Source: Methylocystis sp. SC2
Lineage (GTDB): Bacteria; Pseudomonadota; Alphaproteobacteria; Rhizobiales; Beijerinckiaceae
Assembly (NCBI RefSeq): GCF_000304315.1
Contig: NC_018485.1
Span: 94,501-158,500 of the forward strand
Direction: 5' to 3'
Length of the DNA: 64,000 nt
This document shows positions 45,562 to 53,823 of this stretch, piece after piece. A program made the position numbers and the translations under genes. The notes beneath the pieces are model-generated. The model was given only the letters and a program-made list of their open reading frames with translations. It ran no database searches and was not told where the DNA came from. Numbering within the stretch: position 1 is the first letter of the stretch; each line of letters opens with the position of its first letter.

Positions 45562-46439
45562 GAGGGGAGGGAGGCGTCGAGGCAGCCTGAAGCGCGCTCG
45601 AGCGGGGCCAGTGAAATCGGTGCGAAGACGAGACGCTCGTCGCCAAGCGGGCCGTGACGGATGGAGAGCTGGTAATTTGGAAGCGGCTGCCGACGCACGA
45701 TGTCGCGCAGGTCAAACGCAAAATGTTTGAGCGGCGACAGCGCGCCGGACTTTACGTGGAGATGTCGGAAATCGAAACTCCAGCCGCCGCCCTGACGACC
45801 GCCATGCTTGCGCACGAGGCGATAGAGCCAGCGCTCCAAGCCGCCCGTGAGCGCGAAATATTCCCGATCGATTGTCAGGACCAAAGCTTCGTTGAGAACG
45901 CCAGCATAGAACCAGTCCGGCAGGATCAGTTCGACGCCGAGCGGCCGGCCGTTCGCGTCGGAAGTTTCCTTCCATTCGTTGATCCAGGAGAAGCGGTGGC
46001 GCCGCCGCTCTGCCGGCTGGCGGATGGACGTGGCGACGCTGGTTGATTGCAGCCGGTCGAGCGCGGCCTTCAGCCGTTGATAGTCTCGCGCGCTCGTCGC
46101 ACGCCCGATAAAGGTCAAAATCTCATAAGGGGTGGCCGCCATTAGGCGCGAGGTTTTCAAGCCCTTGTCGCGCGCTTGGACGATCTGTGAGGCCGCCCAA
46201 ATGAGCACGTCGGCGTCCCAAATAGTCGCCATGCCGTGCTCAGGCGTCGCTTCGACCTTGATGACGATCTCTCCGATTCGGAAGTCGATCGGCGTCAGGC
46301 GTTTGGATTTGGCGAGGCTGAAAAATGGGTAGGACATCAGGTCCTGGGCGTCGCGGGGCGCGAGATCGCCGGGGAGCGCGCGAAACAATTCGAGCTGCTC
46401 CCATTCGTCGCTGAGGAGACGGTCTGGTCGGCGTGCCAT
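45546..46439 (-). CDS. repA: Replication initiator protein A
   Basis: A 297-residue RepA-family initiator: DEWEQLELFRALPGDLAPRDAQDLMSYPFFSLAKSKR, YEILTFIGRATSARDYQRLKAALDRL (winged-helix region) and WLYRLVRKHGGRQGGGW. It would bind the iterons next to its 3' end and start plasmid-type replication of the excised element. The start at 46439 begins the conserved domain; the frame upstream is a shadow of the HTH gene. Confidence 0.9.
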   Translation of the reverse strand: MARRPDRLLSDEWEQLELFRALPGDLAPRDAQDLMSYPFFSLAKSKRLTPIDFRIGEIVIKVEATPEHGMATIWDADVLIWAASQIVQARDKGLKTSRLMAATPYEILTFIGRATSARDYQRLKAALDRLQSTSVATSIRQPAERRRHRFSWINEWKETSDANGRPLGVELILPDWFYAGVLNEALVLTIDREYFALTGGLERWLYRLVRKHGGRQGGGWSFDFRHLHVKSGALSPLKHFAFDLRDIVRRQPLPNYQLSIRHGPLGDERLVFAPISLAPLERASGCLDASLPSVDKL

Positions 46440-46455
46440 TGGCGCGTGGAACAGT

Positions 46456-46740
46456 TCAGCGTCGCGGCTGATTGGCGCGAAGGAGCACGTCGCTGGCGTG
46501 CCGACGCGCCGGCAAAACCGTTCCGACGCCGGGATCTGACGTCGACGCCTTGGTTCCGCGCTCCACCCATGCTTGCAGGTCCTCGACGCGGTAGACGACA
46601 CGGCCGCCGAGCTTCGAGTAGCGGGGGCCGGTGCCATAGGTGCGGTGCTTTTCGAGGGTGCGACCAGAGAGACCGAGGAAGCGTGCGGCTTCGGGCGTGC
46701 GCAGGTAGCGCGGCGGGAGTTCTGCTGGTTGCGCGGACAT
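46456..46740 (-). CDS. Helix-turn-helix (excisionase/MerR-like) protein
   Basis: A 94-residue protein with a DNA-binding domain of the HTH_17 type: RYLRTPEAARFLGLSGRTLEKHRTYGTGPRYSKLGGRVVYRVEDLQAWV. It lies 16 bases before repA and is probably in the same operon, a pairing that is usual in this element family. It may regulate repA or act in excision. Confidence 0.88.
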   Translation of the reverse strand: MSAQPAELPPRYLRTPEAARFLGLSGRTLEKHRTYGTGPRYSKLGGRVVYRVEDLQAWVERGTKASTSDPGVGTVLPARRHASDVLLRANQPRR

Positions 46741-46922
46741 GATGGAACCTTCGAATAGTGAAGCGCGCCGCCGACAACCGACGGGCGTCATCGATCACAT
46801 TGGCGGAGAAGGTCCGGAGGGAGGGATGACGGATATATCGAGTGCGAGGTTCGTCACCCTCGCAGCTGCGAGTTGTCGAGGTGCCGCGAGCGACTGAACG
46901 GAATTGTCGGCGAGGGGATCGG

Positions 46923-47513
46923 CTATCTTGTCAGAAGCTTGCGATAGCCGCCGCGCATCAGCCCGATGCCGCCTCTCACAAGGCGGATCGTCATCGCGCG
47001 TAGCGAGGAGGTCTTCCAAGGTTCACGATTCAGTCGTTCGTGACCGAATAATTGCTGTGCAATGGCGCGATAGGACGCCTTTGCGAGATGTCCGTCGAGC
47101 GCGCGCAGCATCTCTGATATCCGCTTATCGTGAATTTGCGCCGCGCCGGCGGAGGATCCTCCGTCGATATCGCGGAGAAAGCGCAACGTGGCTGCCGAAC
47201 GCGTCGGCGCCGACTTATCGACGGGGATGAGCGCGGAAAGCGACGCATCTGGGACAGGAGGGCCAGGCAACCAGAGCCGATGTTCTCGGTGTCCCGCGCC
47301 AAGGATCAAATAGTCTCCATCCGACGTGATGCGACGCGAACGTAGATCTCGCCAATTTTGCGGTGCATAGACGAGCGTCGAGGTAAGGGCCGGATGCGAG
47401 TCGAGCATCACCACGCTGGAGCAGCATTCGGGACGCCAGAAAACTTCCGCTTGGGTAGCGTTCAGCGCTGGATCAACCGCGAAATCGAAGCCCCCAACAC
47501 CGCTCGGGTCCAT
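46923..47513 (-). CDS. DUF2285-family protein
   Basis: A 196-residue protein whose C-terminal half matches DUF2285: LRALDGHLAKASYRAIAQQLFG, WKTSSLRAMTIRLVRGGIGLMRGGYRKLL, which looks like a helix-turn-helix module. It is a common accessory in alphaproteobacterial ICEs and is likely a regulator. Its 5' end overlaps the preceding DUF6499-type gene by 41 bases in another frame; in many relatives the two parts are fused, so the junction may be a frameshift or a true overlap. Confidence 0.8.
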   Translation of the reverse strand: MDPSGVGGFDFAVDPALNATQAEVFWRPECCSSVVMLDSHPALTSTLVYAPQNWRDLRSRRITSDGDYLILGAGHREHRLWLPGPPVPDASLSALIPVDKSAPTRSAATLRFLRDIDGGSSAGAAQIHDKRISEMLRALDGHLAKASYRAIAQQLFGHERLNREPWKTSSLRAMTIRLVRGGIGLMRGGYRKLLTR

Positions 47514-47667
47514 CTATGCCGGCGTCGAGCCGCGCTCGGAATTCGGGATCGGCATATCGCGCCTGATATTCGTCGTTGCGCCGCAGATATTCCCAGGCGT
47601 AGTCCCGCCAGTTCGTATCTCGCAAATGCTCATATGCGCCTTCTGAGCGCCAATCGCCGATGGTCAT
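47473..47667 (-). CDS. Small DUF6499-type (transcriptional regulator-like) protein
   Basis: A 64-residue protein: WRSEGAYEHLRDTNWRDYAWEYLRRNDEYQ, the pattern of the short domain found before DUF2285 in element genes. It ends in the overlap with the following gene. Function unknown, probably regulatory. Confidence 0.72.
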   Translation of the reverse strand: MTIGDWRSEGAYEHLRDTNWRDYAWEYLRRNDEYQARYADPEFRARLDAGIDGPERCWGLRFRG

Positions 47668-47857
47668 GGAAATTCTCGGTAAGGAGTGGCTAAGCCCATG
47701 TTTAAAAGAATATTTGGCGAGAATTTGTCGTTAAAAAAAATTCGGGGGCTATGGCATCATTCGTTTTTGGCGAACCGATTCTCACATCATCGTCTCAATG
47801 GTGCCCTGAACAAGCCATTACGACGAGAGCGCTGCAAGCCTCGGCCCAAAGAACCAA

Positions 47858-48148
47858 TTAGGGAGAGCCCTCGAGCAGATCCTTGTAGCCATTCGTCGTC
47901 ATCCATTTCGCCCGCCTAAGATGCGTATCGTAGGCGCGCTTCGCTCGTTCCGGCTCACGGGCTGGATCGATTCCAAGGACGACCTTCGACACCTCCTCCC
48001 AGGCCGCGCCTTCTTTTGCGGCGTCCAGCAACCGTAAATAGATGACCGAATGGGCGCGGTCGTAGTCGACGACTTGGTCGTCAGTCGGCGCGACGTCGGC
48101 GATTGAGCTGGCTTTGGCGTGCGGCACGGTTTCCGATTCCGGGAACAT
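47858..48148 (-). CDS. Small DUF2285-like element protein
   Basis: A 96-residue protein: DYDRAHSVIYLRLLDAAKEGAAWEEVSKVVLGIDP, REPERAKRAYDTHLRRAKWMTTNGYKDLL. This pattern recurs in proteins annotated with DUF2285 in related elements. It is divergent from the XRE regulator, with about 110 bases between them that hold AT-rich promoter-like sequence. The 190 bases downstream toward the DUF6499 gene are AT-rich and show no gene. Confidence 0.68.
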   Translation of the reverse strand: MFPESETVPHAKASSIADVAPTDDQVVDYDRAHSVIYLRLLDAAKEGAAWEEVSKVVLGIDPAREPERAKRAYDTHLRRAKWMTTNGYKDLLEGSP

Positions 48149-48259
48149 TGGATATTGACTTTAGCCAATCTTTCTCACGAGCGTCTCGCGCGAAATTGAG
48201 GCGTAAATACATAATATAGTGGATAAACCTCAAAGTGTGTGTCGGTCCAGCCTTCTCGC

Positions 48260-48607
48260 ATGGACATGCGAAAGCTGGTCGGACGGAACGTGCGAAGAAT
48301 CAGGCTGGAGAAAGGCCTGACGCAAGAGAAGTTTGCCGAACAGTCGGGATTTACCCAACAATATATGAGCGGTCTTGAGCGCGGTCGCCGAAATCCAACG
48401 ATTGTGAGCCCTTATGAAATCGCGCTCGCGCTAGGCGTCGATCATGTCTCCCTTGTCACCCCGGATGATGAAGCGCGCGAAGAAGAAGAGCGACGCCTCG
48501 AGGCGAAAGCGCGCGTACGGACGCAAAGCCGCGTGAAGCGACGGGAGCCGAAGTCTCCGAAGAAGAAGGCTAGCTCGCGCGGAAAGTCACGCGCCACGGC
48601 TCATTAA
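48260..48607 (+). CDS. XRE-family helix-turn-helix regulator
   Basis: A 115-residue regulator. The HTH is MRKLVGRNVRRIRLEKGLTQEKFAEQSGFTQQYMSGLERGRRNPT, followed by a highly basic C-terminal tail (VKRREPKSPKKKASSRGKSR), which could bind DNA nonspecifically. Such genes control ICE transfer or maintenance. An upstream GTG at 48239 would add seven residues; the ATG is preferred because homologues begin at the HTH. Confidence 0.87.
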   Translation: MDMRKLVGRNVRRIRLEKGLTQEKFAEQSGFTQQYMSGLERGRRNPTIVSPYEIALALGVDHVSLVTPDDEAREEEERRLEAKARVRTQSRVKRREPKSPKKKASSRGKSRATAH

Positions 48608-48621
48608 CAATTGGATAAGCT

Positions 48622-48647
48622 GCCCCGCCCGATCTCTCAGGCGGGGC
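48622..48647. terminator. Bidirectional terminator-like hairpin
   Basis: Perfect 8-bp inverted repeat GCCCCGCC / GGCGGGGC with a 10-base loop, placed between the converging XRE and DUF736 genes. There is only a weak T-rich tail on either side. Confidence 0.55.
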
Positions 48648-48655
48648 GTTGGCGT

Positions 48656-48979
48656 TCAGTCGCCATTCGGCTTGCGACCCCGCGACCAGATCAGGGTGTA
48701 GCCCTCACCGCCTTCGTCGTCGAAGAGGTTGGCGTAGATAGGAGCAGTGAAGCTCGGATCGTCGAGCTTGACCGAGAGATAATCGCGACCCTCGTTTGAG
48801 CGCTTGGACCAGGCGGCGCCGATTTCAGCTCGGCCGACAAACACGCGGTGGCTTGGCGCATTGTCGTTCGAGCGATTGGTTTCTGGAACGATGCGAACGG
48901 CTTTGGCCTGGACGCTGAGCGTCACGATCTCGCCGAGGAATTCGTTGCCGGATTTCTTGAATGAGCCGATGTTCGCCAT
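48656..48979 (-). CDS. DUF736 domain protein
   Basis: A 107-residue DUF736 protein: ANIGSFKKSGNEFLGEIVTLSVQAKAVRIVP, then SHRVFVGRAEIGAAWSKRSNEGRDYLSVKLDDPSF. It is a ubiquitous small cargo gene of alphaproteobacterial plasmids and ICEs, of unknown function. The start has AAGGAGA upstream. Its leader shares blocks with the DUF2493 leader at 55.3 kb. Confidence 0.92.
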   Translation of the reverse strand: MANIGSFKKSGNEFLGEIVTLSVQAKAVRIVPETNRSNDNAPSHRVFVGRAEIGAAWSKRSNEGRDYLSVKLDDPSFTAPIYANLFDDEGGEGYTLIWSRGRKPNGD

Positions 48980-49014
48980 GGTAAGTCTCCTTTAGGTTCT
49001 GCTGTCTTCGCGCC

Positions 49015-49126
49015 CGCGACCATCGCGGCCTCGATGGCGCTTCGCAGCCGAAGACGACTCGTCGACGCACCCCCCAGGGCCGCAGCGAAGCGGAGGACGG
49101 TATGGGCGCGGCTTTCTTGCTTCGCG
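49015..49126 (-). promoter_or_regulatory. Leader region of DUF736, shared with DUF2493
   Basis: Blocks 49015-49039 and 49077-49126 match 55253-55277 and 55324-55375 with few changes. The first block includes the inverted pair CCATCG/CGATGG. The remaining bases up to the next gene (49370) hold no confident gene on either strand. Confidence 0.5.
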
Positions 49127-49369
49127 AGGAATGACGCCGCAGGCGTCAGGGGAAGAAAGTTGCGCCTATGCTGTTGCGGCTATGGCGATCGAGGCGGAGC
49201 CGGTCTTCGGCCAGATGAAGCCATAAGAGGGGTCGTGACGGTCGTAGCTGGCCGGACAGCAACCTCGAAAGACTTCGTGGACAGAGAGCGCAGAAAGACA
49301 AGACCGTCAGAATTCAAGGCGAAGGAAAAGAAGCTGCAGCGCACGAAAAGGAGGTTGCTTCAGGACGAG

Positions 49370-50143
49370 TCAGTTCCGACCAAATGCTTGACGGAAAAAG
49401 GATGAGGCGGCCGACGCGCCCGTCTCCTTGCTTTCCTCGACTGGCTTCTCTGCTGATACAGCGATAAAAGCCGCCCCGAGAGTTGTTCGCCGTCCGAGCC
49501 ATGGATCGACAGCGGCAAGCAGTCGCGCCGCCGTCCCGCATGGCGGATAGTATACGGCGCTGCGTATTTCGACGACGCTGAGTCCAGCAACTTCGACGAG
49601 GTGGCGAAGCTCCCTGCATGAGCGAAATCTTGCCGCACGCCACAGGGGATGACGGAGCCACCCACGCATCCGTCGATAGGCCGCCCACAAGCTCCAGCGC
49701 CCCAGTTCGCCGATGACAAGCAGACCTTTCGGCTTTAGCACGCGGGCAATTTCCGCAACGGCGCGCTCGGCGTCAGGTATGAAGCACAGGGTCGTGACTG
49801 CAAGGACTCGGTCAAACTTCGCGTCCGGAAACGGCAACGCCTCGGCCCTTCCTTCGACGAGCAAAAGTAGAATGTTTTCGCTTCCAGGCTGTCGCCGCGC
49901 GACGGCGATCATCGTGGGATCTGGATCAACGCCAGTCACGGCGGCGCCTCGCTGGGCGAGTTCTACAGCGAGGGCGGCGTCGCCGCAACCGACATCGAGT
50001 AACGTCTTCCCAGCGACCGGCCCGAGAAGTTCGAAGAGCAACTCCCGCTCTAACGCGTCGGTGATCTGACCGAGGCTGCTTCGCCGCCAACGCGCATAGG
50101 ACTCCCTCAGGCCCGCCGCCCGTCTCTGTGTCTTCTCTTCCAT
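49370..50143 (-). CDS. Class I SAM-dependent methyltransferase
   Basis: A 257-residue methyltransferase of the Methyltransf_11/UbiE-like type: motif I TLLDVGCGDAALAVELAQRG, motif II AVTGVDPDPTMIAVARRQ, and RVLAVTTLCFIPDAERAVAEIARVLKPKGLLVIGE. The substrate cannot be told from sequence. It is 18 bases after the MFS gene in an operon with the ETHE1-like hydrolase, so a sulfur compound or thiol detoxification substrate is plausible. Confidence 0.85.
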   Translation of the reverse strand: MEEKTQRRAAGLRESYARWRRSSLGQITDALERELLFELLGPVAGKTLLDVGCGDAALAVELAQRGAAVTGVDPDPTMIAVARRQPGSENILLLLVEGRAEALPFPDAKFDRVLAVTTLCFIPDAERAVAEIARVLKPKGLLVIGELGRWSLWAAYRRMRGWLRHPLWRAARFRSCRELRHLVEVAGLSVVEIRSAVYYPPCGTAARLLAAVDPWLGRRTTLGAAFIAVSAEKPVEESKETGASAASSFFRQAFGRN

Positions 50144-50161
50144 TTTCTTAAGGGCCTAACA

Positions 50162-51442
50162 TCACCCAATCACCTTCGATCGTGCTGGGCTCGGGGAGCC
50201 GCGCATCAACAGAGCAACGATTAATCCGGAGACAAATGTAACCGCCGCGATCGCTCCGATCGCCCACGCCATTCCGAACAAGTCGGCGATGATTCCAGCG
50301 GAGAGCGCGCCGATCGCGTAGCCGAGATCGCGCCAGAACCGATAGACGCTGAGCGACCGCGCACGCCACGAAGGATGCGACGCGTCGGAGACGGCGGCGA
50401 TCAGACTCGGATAGACCATCGCCGTACCGAGACCGAGAAGCAGGCTGCCGATCAGCCAGTAATGAAATTGGGACGTCGCCGCCGTGAGAAACAGTGCCGT
50501 GGCCTGCACCCACATTCCGGCGACGATCAGGCCCTTGCGGCCCCAGCGATCGCTCAACGGGCCAGTGGCGACCTGAAGAATGCCCCAAGTCGCCGGATAG
50601 ACGGCTTTGAGAAGGCCGATCCGTTCGACGCCGAGGCCGAAGGACGCGAAGAACAGCGGGAAAATACCCCAGCTCATCCCGTCATTGAGGTTGTTGACGA
50701 GTCCGGCCTGGGACGCAGCGAAGAGATTGCGATCACGGAAAGAGGCGAGCGCGAACACCTCCCGGAAGCCGATGGCGGGCGCCTCGACGGGATGGTTGCC
50801 GATTTCCGCGCGCACATGCTCGCGCGTATCGCGCACGAACATGATCGACAGCGCCGCGCCCGCGATCGCATAACCGACGCCGAGATAGATTGGGACGGGC
50901 CGCAGCCCATACTCGGAGGCGAGATAGCCGGTGGCAAAAGCGGTGACGCCAACGGCGAGATAGCCCGCGAATTCGTTGAGGCCGACGGCGAGTCCCCGCG
51001 ATTTCGGTCCGACGAGATCAACTTTCATGATGACGGTCATCGACCAGGCGAGGCCCTGATTGACGCCGAGCAGCGCATTGGCGGCGACAATCCATCCCCA
51101 GCTTGGAGCCCACATGATCATGAAGGGAACCGGTAGGCCGACCAGCCAGCCGAGGACCAGCACACGCTTGCGACCCCACACGTCGGCGAGATGCCCAGAG
51201 ACCAGATTGGCGAAAGCCTTGACCACGCCGAAGCTGACGATGAACGAGACCACCAGCGTCGTCGAGGCGATGCCAAATTCCTCCGAGCCGATCAGCGGCA
51301 CGACCGTGCGCTCAATGCCAACCATGCCGCCGACAAAGGCGTTGATCAGAACGAGCAGCGCGAACTGCCGCCAATTGGCGCGCAGCCCGAGCGTTACGCT
51401 GGAGGCAGAGGGAACGGACGCGTCCGTGTCACTTATGCTCAC
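50162..51442 (-). CDS. Major facilitator superfamily transporter
   Basis: A 426-residue MFS permease with twelve predicted membrane helices. The loop 2-3 motif is SGHLADVWGRKRVLVLGW, and the repeat in the second half is TGPLSDRWGRKGLIVAGM. The substrate is unknown. The ATG overlaps the stop of the metallo-beta-lactamase gene (ATGA), so translation is coupled. In context it may export a sulfur compound or another product of the module. Confidence 0.9.
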   Translation of the reverse strand: MSISDTDASVPSASSVTLGLRANWRQFALLVLINAFVGGMVGIERTVVPLIGSEEFGIASTTLVVSFIVSFGVVKAFANLVSGHLADVWGRKRVLVLGWLVGLPVPFMIMWAPSWGWIVAANALLGVNQGLAWSMTVIMKVDLVGPKSRGLAVGLNEFAGYLAVGVTAFATGYLASEYGLRPVPIYLGVGYAIAGAALSIMFVRDTREHVRAEIGNHPVEAPAIGFREVFALASFRDRNLFAASQAGLVNNLNDGMSWGIFPLFFASFGLGVERIGLLKAVYPATWGILQVATGPLSDRWGRKGLIVAGMWVQATALFLTAATSQFHYWLIGSLLLGLGTAMVYPSLIAAVSDASHPSWRARSLSVYRFWRDLGYAIGALSAGIIADLFGMAWAIGAIAAVTFVSGLIVALLMRGSPSPARSKVIG

Positions 51443-52179
51443 TCCGCCGCTGCCTTCAAACCCGAATTGACCGCGCGAATTTCAGCCGCCTGCGCGGGCG
51501 GCGGCGGAATGTCGGCGACCATGGCGCGGACAAAGACCTCTTCGTTCTCGATTCGAAACGCCTTGTTGTGGCGTTTCTCGAACCCGATCGTTGATGTTGG
51601 TTTGCCACTCAGGCTGCGTCCGCAAACCGAGCCCGAATAGGCCCCTGGTAGGATTTCGAGATAGTCGGGAAGAGCCTTGAGCCTCTGCACCGACCGGAAC
51701 AATACCCGCGCGCCTTCCTCGGCGTTCGTCGCGAGCTCCGTTCGGCCGAGATCGCCCACCATGAGCGTATGCCCGGTCAGCACGAACCAGGGCTCATCGG
51801 CGCGCGTGCGATCGGTGACGAGGAGCGAAATATGCTCGGGCGTATGACCCGGCGTGTGCAGGACGCGGATCGTGACGTTACCCAGCTCCAGAATGTCGCC
51901 GTCGCGCACGCCATAGAAGGGGAACGCCGTTTTCGCTTCGGCGAACAGCACGTATGGCGCGCCCGCCGCCTCAGCCAACTCGCGGCCTGCTGAGATGTGA
52001 TCGGCATGGAGATGCGTGTCGATCACATAGCGAATGCGCATGCTGATTTCTTCCGCCGTGCGCAGATAAGCACCGATATCGCCGACCGGATCGACAACCG
52101 CCCCCGCGGCGCGCCCGCCGCAGCCGAAAAGGTAGGAGGCCGCAACAGGGCTGGCGTGGAGGAATTGACGCAAGATCAT
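51439..52179 (-). CDS. ETHE1/Blh-like metallo-beta-lactamase, probable persulfide dioxygenase
   Basis: A 246-residue MBL-fold protein. The metal motif THLHADH (His56, His58, Asp60, His61), the second HTPGHTPEH, and the VGDLGRTEL segment are those of the persulfide (sulfur) dioxygenase/Blh branch, which oxidises glutathione persulfide to sulfite with a single iron. Opening segment VASYLFGCGGRAAGAVVDPV is also typical. Start at 52179 has AAGGAG upstream. It is divergent from the ArsR-rhodanese regulator, as in BigR-controlled sulfide operons. Confidence 0.87.
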   Translation of the reverse strand: MILRQFLHASPVAASYLFGCGGRAAGAVVDPVGDIGAYLRTAEEISMRIRYVIDTHLHADHISAGRELAEAAGAPYVLFAEAKTAFPFYGVRDGDILELGNVTIRVLHTPGHTPEHISLLVTDRTRADEPWFVLTGHTLMVGDLGRTELATNAEEGARVLFRSVQRLKALPDYLEILPGAYSGSVCGRSLSGKPTSTIGFEKRHNKAFRIENEEVFVRAMVADIPPPPAQAAEIRAVNSGLKAAAE

Positions 52180-52223
52180 GGAGGTCTCTCCTTGCTCTCT
52201 CCCAGCGCCGGGCGCGGAGCGTC

Positions 52224-52267
52224 TTGACAAAGCGCCTGGGATTTCATTCAATTAATCGATTGAATGA
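52224..52267 (+). promoter_or_regulatory. Promoter with palindromic ArsR-type operator
   Basis: A TTGACA -35 box (52224-52229) is followed after 17 bases by TTCAAT (52247-52252). A perfect 9-bp inverted repeat TCATTCAAT-TAATCG-ATTGAATGA (52244-52267) covers the -10 box. Its position between divergent genes suits repression by the ArsR protein encoded at 52285. Confidence 0.7.
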
Positions 52268-52284
52268 TATGAGCGTTACCCAAG

Positions 52285-53799
52285 ATGTCAACCCGAAGTC
52301 CCAAACAGGCGCTGTTCGCGGAGTTCGCCACTCTTGCCAAGGCGCTCGGCCACGCCCATCGCCTCGAATTGCTCGAGCAGCTCGCGCAGGGCGAGCACAG
52401 CGTCGAGACGCTGGCGCAGAAAACCAGCCTATCCATCGCCAACGCTTCTCAGCACTTGCAGCACATGCGGCGCACGGGCCTGGTGGACACGAGGCGCGAT
52501 GGCAAGTTCGTCTATTACCGGCTTGCCGATGAAGCTGTGCTCGATCTCTTGGCAGCGCTGGGGCGATTGGCCGAGCGCAATGTCGCGGAGGTCGAACGCA
52601 TTATGCGCCGCTATTTCAAGGACCGGGACGGGCTGGAGCCCGTGCCGCGCGACGCGCTGCTCGAGCGAATCCGCGCCGGCACGGTCACGGTGCTCGACGT
52701 GCGGCCGCAAGACGAATTTGCACTCGGCCATCTGCCGAGCGCCGTGAACATTCCGCTGAAAGCAATGGAGGCGCGGCTTAGCGAACTCGATCCGTCGCGC
52801 GAGGTCGTCGCCTACTGCCGGGGACGCTTCTGCGTGCTCTCCTTTGAGGCGGCGGCGCTGCTGCGCAACCGCGGCTTCAAGGCCCGCTGTCTGGAGGATG
52901 GCCTGCCCGAATGGCGCGCCGCGGGCTTGCCCGTCGTCGCCGGCACCGTGAAGCAACGTTGCAAACAGAATAATAAAAGGGAGTATAATATGACTGGCGC
53001 AATACAGGCGCATAACCAGAAGTCCGCCGCCTTCTGGAATTCCGGCGGCGCGCATTACGAGGCCATCAGTCGCGGCATCGCCGATTCCATCGAACACTGC
53101 GTGTTGCGTCTCGATCCGAAGTCCGGCGAACGCGTTCTCGATCTCGCGACCGGGACTGGCTGGACGTCTCGCGTCCTCGCGAGGAGAGGCGCGAAGGTCA
53201 CAGGCGTCGATATCAGCGAGAAGCTTGTCGATGCCGCCATCGCGCGCGCCAAAAGCGAAAACCTCGACATCGACTATGAAATCGGCGACGCGGAGAGCCT
53301 GCCGTTCGAGGACGGCGCCTTCGACGCCGTTGCATCGACCTGCGGCGTAATGTTCGCCAGCCGCCCAGAAGCCGCCGCGGCCGAGCTGGCGCGAGTTTGC
53401 AAAAAGGGCGGACGCATCGCTTTGACTACTTGGCTGTCCGACAGCAACCTCTTCAAGATGTTCATGGTCATGAAGCCGTACATGCCGCCGCCGCCCACGC
53501 CCGCGCCGCCATCGCCTTTCGAATGGGGCAAGACGGAACGCATTCGCGAACTGCTCGCGGCGAATTTCGATCTCGCGTTCGAAAGGGGAACCTCTTTCTA
53601 TCGCGAGCCGAGTGGAGAAGCCGCCTGGAATACGTTCTCGACGGGCTACGGACCGACACATTCTTTGGCCAAGAGCCTCGATGAGGCGCGGCGCGAAGAG
53701 TTAAGGCGAGATTTCATCGCTTTCCATGAAGGCTTCCGCAACGAACTGGGCGTCTGCGTCCCGCGCGAATATTGGCTGACGGTCGGAGTCCGGCGCTAG
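52285..53799 (+). CDS. ArsR regulator - rhodanese - methyltransferase fusion
   Basis: A 504-residue in-frame fusion. Residues 1-110 are an ArsR winged helix (ALGHAHRLELLEQLAQGEHSVETLAQ, SQHLQHMRRTGLVDTRRDGKFVYYRL). Residues 120-220 are a rhodanese domain with active loop CRGRFC (Cys178, Cys183). Residues 236-504 are a class I methyltransferase (VLDLATGTGWTSRVLARRGAKVTGVDIS). The HTH itself has no cysteine, unlike BigR/SqrR, so the rhodanese cysteines are the obvious redox or persulfide sensor. The joint is a lysine/asparagine-rich linker (KQRCKQNNKREYN) whose DNA contains an AAAAGGGAG ribosome site before Met236 (ATG at 52990), so a separate methyltransferase may also be made. Confidence 0.9.
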   Translation: MSTRSPKQALFAEFATLAKALGHAHRLELLEQLAQGEHSVETLAQKTSLSIANASQHLQHMRRTGLVDTRRDGKFVYYRLADEAVLDLLAALGRLAERNVAEVERIMRRYFKDRDGLEPVPRDALLERIRAGTVTVLDVRPQDEFALGHLPSAVNIPLKAMEARLSELDPSREVVAYCRGRFCVLSFEAAALLRNRGFKARCLEDGLPEWRAAGLPVVAGTVKQRCKQNNKREYNMTGAIQAHNQKSAAFWNSGGAHYEAISRGIADSIEHCVLRLDPKSGERVLDLATGTGWTSRVLARRGAKVTGVDISEKLVDAAIARAKSENLDIDYEIGDAESLPFEDGAFDAVASTCGVMFASRPEAAAAELARVCKKGGRIALTTWLSDSNLFKMFMVMKPYMPPPPTPAPPSPFEWGKTERIRELLAANFDLAFERGTSFYREPSGEAAWNTFSTGYGPTHSLAKSLDEARREELRRDFIAFHEGFRNELGVCVPREYWLTVGVRR

Positions 53800-53823
53800 G
53801 AGCGAGATCGTCGGCGCAGGCTG

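Noticed and set aside
47686..47919. A 77-codon plus-strand frame in the AT-rich gap
   Set aside because: It overlaps the 3' end of the better-supported minus-strand gene at 47858 and shows no family.
49034..49405. A plus-strand frame of 123 codons between DUF736 and the methyltransferase
   Set aside because: Its translation is arginine-rich and lacks domain character, and the DNA is better explained as the DUF736 leader.
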